This document shows positions 12,193 to 22,500 of a stretch of 64,000 nucleotides of DNA, piece after piece. The DNA comes from Mytilisepta virgata (taxonomy: Eukaryota; Mollusca; Bivalvia; Mytilida; Mytilidae): assembly GCA_028015205.1 (NCBI GenBank), contig CM051511.1, positions 38,031,204 to 38,095,203 on the forward strand, given 5' to 3'. Each line of letters begins with the position of its first letter. Within the stretch, counting starts at the first letter, position 1. The notes beneath the pieces were generated by a model. That model had not been told where the DNA came from and ran no database searches. It worked only from the letters and a program-made list of their open reading frames with translations. The translations under genes were made by a program, and so were the position numbers.

Positions 12193-12558
12193 GGATGCTC
12201 GCTGGTCATGTTTTCCTCGGGTTTTATCCATTTCTTAAACATTAAATTTTTTGCCCATGAACCCCCATTTTTTCTTTTATAATTCAATCATATATACCTT
12301 AAAATGGTATTTGACAAAATTTTATGAAATCCTTTTTATTTTTTCATACATTTTTGAGAGACTGAAGTTGCCAATGCAAAGACAATGAAAAATCCAGAGA
12401 AAACCTATTTCCTGCAAATTTTCAAGGCTTTATAGCTCAAAAATGAGCACATGAACCTATATTTTTTTCTTGCTTTTTTGTTTACTATTCATATGTTCTC
12501 TCAAACTAAAACACCTATTTCAAATCCTATTTATTTCCTATTAGACCAGCGATCATCC
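12193..12558 (+). mobile_element. TTAA-flanked MITE (piggyBac-like), copy 1
   Basis: Flanked by TTAA at 12189-12192 and 12559-12562. The ends GGATGCTCGCTGGTC and GACCAGCGATCATCC are inverted repeats. Copies occur at 52637-52986 (opposite orientation) and 56513-56902. The TTAA target and short TIR suggest a piggyBac-type non-autonomous element; no transposase is present. Confidence 0.8.
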
Positions 12559-12562
12559 TTAA

Positions 12563-13347
12563 TTACACTGTAAAACATTTTTTAAGTAAGGAATATCGGC
12601 ATTACTCATTACATATAAGTGATTGAAATTGAATATTTAACTAAACAGAACTTTAATTTGAATATCATCCTCAGTAGAACTAACATCTGCACACCCCACA
12701 GCTGTGTTTACGTGTATGTTAGTAAAAAAGGGCATTAAATTTCTCTTTCGTTGTGTACATGTATGAGTGTAATAAATGGGATGTTTGGTCATTTAATACC
12801 AGGAAGATAAATGGATTAGAACTGTAATATGTACCTTTTTCATGGGACAAGTAATAATATTTTTGTACACTGAGAACAAATGTTTTCTGACATGAGACTT
12901 TATTTGACAAATATGCATACAAAGTTAACAGAAAACAGTTGTACTCACTCATTGTAAAAAAATATCAGTAATTGGTATGAAAATTCAGAATAAGCTAAGA
13001 TGTTAGGATTTGTTTTGAAAAAGTATGCAAATTGGTATCTGAAAAGTCAAAGGCAAGTTCTATGAAATCCGTTTCCTGAAAAACTTATATTTACAGGAGT
13101 AAAAGACGTAAATGGAAAACCCAATAAATTTCTTTACACACTATTTTAATTTTGAATGTGTTTTTCATAAAGTGTTTTCACGAGTGTACCCGTCTTATCT
13201 AGAGATCTGTTGCCTTTTTCACAAAACACCTTAAGAGTAAAATTGTTGATAGAAGTCATACTGATTCTATTAGAACTAATTTCTATAGGAAAATAACATG
13301 AAGATTATAGAAAAATTGAATAATACTTTTTTTTGTATTTTTTTCAG
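12563..13347. other. Upstream region / first intron of the caspase gene
   Basis: No coding sequence was recognised. The first coding exon of the caspase is preceded by a good splice acceptor (TTTTTTTCAG ending at 13347), so at least one untranslated exon and the promoter must lie upstream, within this stretch or further left. I could not locate either with confidence. Confidence 0.4.
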
Positions 13348-13392
13348 AACCTTTAGCTGTTGCAGTTGACATACTTCCAGATCTCTGTTATA

Positions 13393-13527
13393 ATGAATGA
13401 CGAAGACCGTCGAAAATTACAAACAAGCCGCTCGTTTCTTGTAAAAAATATCGAAAATATAGATGATATCAATGAAGAGTTATTCACCCTTGATGTTTTT
13501 ACAGAAGGGATGAAATGTGATGTTGAG
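13393..13527 (+). CDS. Caspase coding exon 1 (CARD, first half)
   Basis: Encodes residues 1-45, beginning MNDEDRRKL and ending MKCDVE. The ATG at 13393 is chosen because the exon starts at 13348 after a strong acceptor, and this is the first in-frame ATG at the position where CARD helix 1 should begin. The donor is GAG|GTAATT, phase 0. Bases 13348-13392 are 5' untranslated. Confidence 0.88.
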
Positions 13528-16500
13528 GTAATTTTTTGGTGTTTTTTTCAAAGAAAAATATATTTGCGTTTTTTGTCAACTCACTGTTTGACTGTGCTCT
13601 ATTGTAGGACAGTATTATAAAGTTTTTTAAGTCCCATTAATAATAAATCAGTAATTTAATTTGCCAAATTGAATGGCAGGATTTAAGAAACTTAAAAAAT
13701 GAACATTTTTCATGTACATGTATTGTTTTGGAAACCTTATTTATTTATTTAGTTGGGGTTTTACGCCGTTTTCAGCACTTTGGCTATTTCGCGGCGGCCA
13801 GTTTTTATTGGTGGAGGAAGCCGGAGTACCCGGAGAGAACCACCGACCTTCGGTAGGAAAATTGGCAATCCTTGTCAATTAAGATCGGAGTCGAACACAC
13901 CCCGCCACAGGTGAGATTCGAACTCACGACCTCAGCGTTGACAGGCTGGTGATCATTAGTAGTCATGACGAACTACCTAGACCACTCGGCCACCGAGGCC
14001 CCTGGAAATCTTAACAAGGATAAATGACTAAGATGAAATTTAATATAAACATGTTGATGACGTTGTTTGAGTATGAAACTTGTACAATGTATCTAAATTA
14101 TAGGTACAGGAAACAAAAGAAAAGAAAGTGAGGAAATTTCTAGACATTTTACCTCGGAGAGGACCAAATGCTTTCGGAATATTTCTAGATGTGTTGAAAA
14201 CTACTAAAAATGATCATGTGTTCCAAAGATTAGTAACCGGTGCCCCTAGCTCAAATTATCAGGGCAATTACATAGCACAGCCTATGGATTTACCTCCAGG
14301 AAGAGATGAAACAAAACTCCCTGAAAGTAAGTTTGATAATTTTTCTGTTCATCGATCTTTGATTTCATAGTTTTTGAGTAATTTTAATATCATTACTTAG
14401 AGGTTTCCCTAGACCAATTTAGCATGGCACTGCACCATGCCTCCATCATCAAGCACCATGCTGCCCTCATCATGAATTTTACAATGTGCCCCCAGGTAGT
14501 CAAACCTAACTTTCAATTTTAAGTTTAATCTTATCTTTTTGAAACTGATTTGCATTTAATCATGTACTCCTGTTGTGTTGGCACACTTTTATGACACTTT
14601 TACGCCATCACAATAGGGTGAAGGCTGTTTATTACAGGTTTTGATAAATATACATTTGTACTGCCCTCATGTCAAGGTGGCATACCCCCAATATTATCTT
14701 TTTTAACCAATGAGTGCCCTCAAAATACAAAATTTACCATGCCTTCACAGATTTCTGGGGAAAGCACTACTCTGTAGTGAAAGTGTAAATTTTTTCATGG
14801 TCATCATGAAAATTGAAAATTAAATCTTAAAGGATACCAAATTTTGTAACTTTGTTATTTTCTCCCAAAAATGTATATTTTGTTGAATACTTCTAAAATT
14901 TGTGGTTTTTAGGGTTAGGTTGCTAAGCAACCAAAACCCTTATGCCGTCGGTCGTTTGGTTGGACAATGAAGGAAACTTTGGAAATCTGGTGTTTTGTGG
15001 AAAAAGTTGGACCAGAAGTTTTTGAAACTATGTTTTTATGAGTAAATATGCAAGCTTATCTAGGATTGAAGCTTAAGCAAGGCTAGTTAAGCAGCTTTTT
15101 ATTTCGATTTTGAGATGACACATGCGCAAAGAAACCTCCATATTTTCCGAATTACGACTATGTTTATATTTGAATATCATATAAGAAAATAAACATTCCG
15201 CGGTAAAATAGTCCTAATATTTGTTGTTGCTGTTGTAGTTGTTTTTTAATAGAAATGTAACTGAAACACACCGAGAAGTGTAATTGTCCAGTTATTTAAT
15301 AAAAGATGTGTGTTTTATTGACGATTTCCTTTTTGTTTTGAAAGCCGTATAAAGTATTCACGCCTTTTAAAATGTACAATGCTATCGGCGTAAGGATTTT
15401 GAATGTTTACATTTGCACGGATATCTTGGGAAGGATTACAATCAGGTTTATTTTCAAAAGATTTCAAAGGTAAGTTCCATTTTTGTTGTGAACGTGATTG
15501 TTAACTTATACAGAACATATTTTGCACATTATTTGCTTATTCTTCTTGTAATTCTGATGGTATTTTGTGTATTTGATTAACCTTTTGACCTGATCATCGT
15601 GACTTCATTTTGTCAAACCTGTTGGTCAGTGATAGAATTGCATACAGGTTATTTGAAATGCCGACAACTTGCACATTAAGATTGAAAAACAATGTGTTTA
15701 TCATTAATTTAGAAAACGGTATTATCGAAAGTATAATGGGTTTATTTTAATTGAAAGCTTGAATGTTTACGTTCTGATCTACCTGCACATGCGCAATGTA
15801 GTGTAAATATATTGTAGAAATGACCCCCTTCTACAATTGTCCAAACTTTGTCTTTTTATATAACCTTAATAACTTGAAGACCTTTGATTTCTGTTTATTT
15901 TAATTCATCAAATCATTATTATGCGTTTGTCTTTTTAAAAAAATTCAATTTAGAGTGATAATTCAAGAAGCGTTAGCCGACTCGTGCTTTCTTTGATTGA
16001 TTAGTGCATATTTATTGAAATAATCATCAGCAATGTTTGTACAAATAAAAGTCAAATGCTAGCAACCTAACCCTAGCAGTGCTATGCACTTTGATTTTGT
16101 ATTCATGAATAGGTTGAAAATTGGCATTAAATGAAATAAAATGAATTTGAACTAAGAGAAGAATTTTAATTCAATCATTCTGGTCAACAACAAAAATACA
16201 TGTATTCCTTAATCTTTTGACCTGGTATTTGATTTTTCATAATGTGTCATTCCTGCTTTCTTTCAGCATGGCCTGATCAGATGAGTTTAAATGAAGCCAA
16301 TCAAACCATTATACAACCACATGATCCAGCACTCCTTAGATATGCAGATAATGGAAGGGTTAGTATTGACGATTTATTACATGAGAGTTGTGAAATACAG
16401 TTGATTCTCATTGTCTAAAAAATGCTTGAGTCGAAATTTCGGTTATGTTGAACTTTTTTTCTGCTCTGGAGCAGCCGACAGTATATTAATCTGTGTATTT

Positions 16501-19500
16501 TAATTCCTTTTATCACGAAATTAGATTAGTTGAAATTTTTGTGGTGTCAAAGTGATATTATATAAGAAGGAAATATAATTAGTACAAAATAATCTCGTTA
16601 TGCCAAATTTATTAATCATCTGTACAGATGAACCAAATTTTCACAACACGTCAGTATTTAGGAAATCGATCACAGAAATGTCATATCATGTTAATTATAT
16701 TTTGATTACAATCTTGATTCGACTTAAATATGTTATTATGTTTTTACAATTAAACAATATTGTGGATTTTGTGAAAAAAAATTTTACATCAATAAATCAA
16801 AGTTTTTTTTACCTATTTATTGACACTACGGTTGTTATAAAATTCGCATTATCTTAATAATGCACGACTTGTCGAAACAGAATTTATAAAATCAATAGAA
16901 TCATTAAGAATTTAGGAGACAATCATCATTAATCAAAATCATATGATTACGCAAATCAGATGACCCAAATGATAAAATAAAAAAACAAGTAAAATCGATC
17001 AGTGAGCGCATGGAAAGGAATATAGATGTCGTATAATGTTTATCTCACTTGTCCAAAACTAAGCTCCTTTTTAGTAAAATTTCGGCTATCTAGAACCCAA
17101 TCCCATGGTACCTTGCACTTCAAGATAACAAGTTACAACTGTACAATGATTTCTGACTCAAGGAAGAGACTTAAATAAATAGTTCCAATTCGTTGGTATT
17201 CAGATGTTGACACATTTACATATAAGGTTAATGTATTAAGGTCAAATTTTTAAATTGTGTTGCCGACAGATCATTGTCCAAACATTACGACTTTTATCAG
17301 GTGTTGTTGTCCATCTTAGACTTTCTCTAAGGCCAAATAAAATATGTGTGTTTTCGGTTACCCAACTGGCCATATTTTTTTGCCGCAGTTTTGCCGCCCT
17401 AACATTTTTTTTTTTGCAATTTTGAAAATTTTTCAGCTTCCAGGAAAAATCGGGTCTGTTCTGGGGATGTCTGGGGTTTTATTATTATCAAAACCACAAC
17501 TAAACATGTGAATGAATTTTCATGAAACCTTCAGGATATTTTCAGAAAGTAACACCATTGTGCACCACTTATTATTTTTTTCCTCAGAATAATTTTGGGG
17601 GTTTCCATCCCGGAACATGGACATTTTTTCTGTGATGTTCATTAAGTGTGATAAGGGAGACAACTTCATCTAGACAGTGTTCCTTTGAATTTGCTGTTTT
17701 TGTTTTTTGTTTTTGTTTTTATTTTGTTTTCTTTGTTCAACATTTCATCATTATAATTTTAAAAACAGAGGCAACTCTAATAGCCTTAGGGTTGTATTTC
17801 TACATATTCAGCTGTTATTCTATCAAGTGTTTGTATGTTTTACATTAATTTGGGTTTTTTTTAACTTGTTTTGTCAAATATTGTAATTGAATTTTGAGGG
17901 CAATAGTCCCTTGTTAGAACTTAAGACAATAAAAATTTACTTACTTTTGTATTAAGACATCTTTATCTAATACTGTATATTGATTATTATCCATGGGATA
18001 CAAATTTATTTGGATTTCATGCTTAGCCACATATTGAAATACTCAAAAGAATTTTTTTACAGGCATATCAGATGAAAAGAAATCCAAGAGGCAGAGTTTT
18101 GATTATTAATAATAAGATATTCTCTGGTCCAGTAATAAATATTGAAGGGAAAAACAAAGTGATGTTAGCTATGAGAGAAGGTACTGACGAAGACGTTATA
18201 GGATTGGAGAAATTATTTCGTGATCTTCATTTCCATGTGAAAATCCACAAAGATAAAAATGCTCAGGTTGGCAATTAAATGAACTTTTATATTTTATGAG
18301 GGTACAATTTATTTTTGTGACATGATACCAATTTTGCTACAAAATATTTGCAATTTTGTCTATTTATGACATATTAATTCTGCTCAAGTCCTAAAAGTTG
18401 GAAAGAGCAAATTGAAAAAAATATGCTTGATCATTGATTGAGTCAAATTGGACAAGGTGGTTGGCCAGGTGATCCGTTCATGCTCAGATCTTAAGCCTGT
18501 AGTTTTAAATAGCTGCCTTTGGTTTATTTGGCCCCTGTTGCAAATCCGCCAAAATTAAACACTAAGATAAAACAAATCCAAAAAATAAACTTTCAAAATA
18601 ATTTCAAATTTTCATTACCTGGAGAGGTTATTAACAGTGGTTTGATTGCTGTAATCATAATTGTCTAATAAAAACTTTTCAACTAAGATTTTTAAAACAA
18701 TAATTATCAATTGCCAGTTGTCACAGCTTGTAGTGACAGCTTTAACACCTTTACATGTAAGACGATGCTTATCAAACAGATTAGAAAATTATACCCTCAT
18801 AACCTGCGTGGGAAATTATAGCAGATTGATAGGACAAATTAGCAGAAAAAAACAGAATTTTTAGCAGAAATTTTGTGGAAGTTTTAGTGGAAGATTTAAA
18901 GGAAAATTTAATGGAATTTGAAATATCACGAGGACATTTTAGCGGGAGAGCTTGGTCTTCAAATTTGTTAGTTCGGATGTTCATCTTAATTTGGAGCACC
19001 TTGTGTGTTTCTAACGGTGACTTAGACAAAGGAGAATATGTCTTTTTCTTTTTCATTTGCACAACTTTTGCGACTTTTTTCAGATCTTTTGGTTGCAGGT
19101 CCTCCTCCTGCTGATCTTGTAAGTTAAAAGAGAGTCAAATAATCTTGGAGGGTCTTTGGGTAATGGTCATTAATCTTCTAACTTATGACAACATTATTAC
19201 TACATGTAGCTATACATTGTATGTAAAAAAATCATAAAAGTTACCCGTAAAAAAAATCCGCTAAAATGTCCATTAATAATTTTTCTACCACTGAAATATC
19301 CACTAAACTTCCTGCTAAAATGTCCATTCACACCGTTAGAAAATCCTTTAAAATGTCCTGCGTCCATCATAACAACAAGTTTTATTTTTATTTATTTTTT
19401 TTCCTGAATGTGCAAAAAATTAAACACAGCTCTGAAACAAAGTTAATGGTACCGTTTTTATTTTGCTTGGCTAAAATCATGAAATGAAGCTGTATAATTT

Positions 19501-22500
19501 GGAAATTATATTAATTTAACATTGTTGCTTTATGAAAGTGTGATTTTTTTCAGAAAATTTTAGAAATTTTACAAGAGGAGGCAAAGGATGTACATTTTCA
19601 TCGGAATTCTGACTGTTTTATATTAATTATCTTGACTCATGGAACTCAAAATGCAATATATGGAAGTGATGGAAAACCAGTAGAAATCAGAGAGATCAAA
19701 GATATTTTCAATGCAAGAAATTTTCCATGTATGGAACACAAACCTAAATTGTTTTTTATACAGGCCTGTCGAGGAGGTTAGTTCAGTTTACTCTTTGTAA
19801 ATTACTTATCATAATTATTCTTCGTCTTATAATGAAGTATTCCTGGATCAGTCTCATTTTCACACTAAGTGCATCAGTGTTCAGTTATCTGTAATTTTTT
19901 AAATATTACAGATTTCAGCATATTAAGAAATGGAAAAAAGCTTTTCGATTTTGGAAAAAAAACATCCTAAATTTTTACAGGACATGGTTTTCCAATCTCA
20001 TTGTAATGAGTAATTCATTTAAGTTTTAATATTTATATCAGAATAAAAGTTTGAAAAATCAAAATGCAACTCTTCCAATTTTTTTATATTTTGCATTTTT
20101 TTGCAATAATAAGAACATTGTGTTAATATTAAAAAATACAGAATAAAAAATATCATAATTGACAATATATTAATTATTAGTATGGCATATTTTTGGTTTA
20201 TATACTAATCAATAACACACAGAAAATTAAGTCAGTTTTTTGCTAACATATTTTCAATGCTACCTTGTCACAAAACACACTTTGTAAAAGCAAGGGGATT
20301 TTTTTGTAGCTTGAGATTGCGTTTCTGTTTAAAATGATGAAAATTAAAGTCTTGTTCATTATATTCCACCTATTACCTGCAACCACATTTACACCGGTGA
20401 ATGAATTTTATTGAATCTTTATTACAAAGTGAATTTGTGCACCACCAATTTTATTTTTGATCAGAATGATTTTTGCGATTTCCCACAGACAAACATTGAC
20501 TTTGCCTTTTAAGCTCACCGTAGTCCGTCGTTGTAAACTTTCCTTTAAAGATCTCCTGAATCCACTGAGCCACTTGGAACAAAACTTGGCAGCAATGGTC
20601 CTTAGATGGTCCTCTTTCAGAATTTTATCTGATAACTCTGCCCATCATCAAAGATGGCCACCAGAGCTGAACATAGTTTAACATAGGACCCTATGGGATA
20701 TTTACTTAAGATCTTCTTGTCTGAAACCACTAGTCCAATTGGAACAAAACTTTACAGCAATGGTTTTATGTTGTTCTCTTTCAGAAGTATTTCCGATAAC
20801 CATGCCCGCCATCCAAAATGGCTACCAGAGCAGGACATAGTTTAACATAGGATCCTATGGGAAATTTACTCAAAGATTTTGTTGTCTGAAACCACTAGGT
20901 TAATTAGAACAAAAGTTGGCAGCAATTATCCTTAGGTGGTCCTCTTTCAGACATATATCCGAACACCCTGCCTGGCATCCAAGATGGCTGCCGAAGCCAA
21001 ACAGTTTAACATAGGATCCTATGGGAAATTTACAAAAATATATTTTTGTCTGAGACCATTTGGTCAGTTGGAAAAAAAACTGGCAGAAATGGTCCCTAGA
21101 TGGTCCTCTTTCAAGATGTATCAGATGACCCTGCCCACCATCCAAGATGACAACAATAAATTAATACTGTTAGAAACTAAGGTAGATTACAAATCTTTAC
21201 ATTTGCTTTGAAAAAATATTTGAGATATTCCCAAAAAATTACTTACAGATATAAAAAACAGTAGAAGTTTTGCCTTACTCTGCTTAAAATGTCTTTTTGC
21301 ATTTGATTAAAAACCATTGTGTGGTCAGTTTTAACATGGAGGAAATATTTTCAATTTTTCAGAGGCATATGATGCGGGTACAGGTAAAACTGTTAAAACA
21401 GTTCCTGATTCTGGCAGACGTGTCAATCAGCAAATTGAGAAAATGATTAGACAAATCGATGATGTTAATATTAGTGCCAACGAATCTGATGCTAAAGTGG
21501 AAAGAAGTGTTCCAGCAGATGCACATAGATTGGTTGCTATGGCAACAACAATGGGTTTGTTTTTATAGTGGAGTAATGCAACTTGCAATTGGCTTTTACA
21601 TGTATTTTGATGAAGGACAAGGCGGGCATCTGCTATTGGTTTCTGCATGATATCATTATTAAAATTAGTTAGTTTTATGATGATGTCCTAAATCCGTTCA
21701 AACTTAATTTTGATATTTTATAAACTATAGGACAGATTCTGGAGCCTGTTTATTTTGGTGTCAATCAGTGACATATTTTAAGGGATATTCTTGTTTTTTT
21801 AGCTCACCTGACCCAAAGGGTCAAGTGAGCTATGCATTAAGAATCATTTTTACTTAGTTTGCTCGTCACAACCCTAAGATAAGGGTAACAGGGTTACTTT
21901 CTAATATTTTATACATTATTCTAAGCTTGTGATCATTTTATTAGGCTGTTTCCTTTTAGGTTAAGGTGTTGCCCTTAATATTTCTAGCAGGATTTCTTTC
22001 AGAAATATGTCCGATTTCGTGGACTATGAACCAAGATGACTGCCACAGCCGAACTTAGTTTAACATAAAACCCTATCGGAAATTCACTCAAAAATTTACC
22101 CGTCTGAAACTACTGAGCCAATTGGAACTAAACTTTGGTCCTTAGATGGTCCTTTTTCAGAAATGTGTTTGTGAACCAAGATGGCCACCACAACCAAACC
22201 GCTCGTCTGAAACTACTGAGCCAATTGGAACTAAATTTGGCAGCATTGGTCCTTAGATGGTCCTCTTTCAGAAATATGTCCGATCACCTGGACTGTAAAC
22301 CAAGATGGCCACCATGGCAGAACTTAGTTTAATATAGGACCGTTTAGGAAAATTCATTTAAAAATCTTCTTGTCTAAATCCACTTAGCCAGTTGGAACAA
22401 GACTTAGCAGTAATGGACATTGTAGATGGTTCTCTTTTATAAATGTGTCTATTGACATGGACTGTCAACCAAAATGGCTGCCACAGCCAAACTTAGTTTA

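Noticed and set aside
14910..16075. TAGGGTTAGGTTGCTA ends read as telomeric repeats
   Set aside because: Only two TTAGG-like words occur at each end and they form a TIR; no array is present, unlike at 53193-53292.
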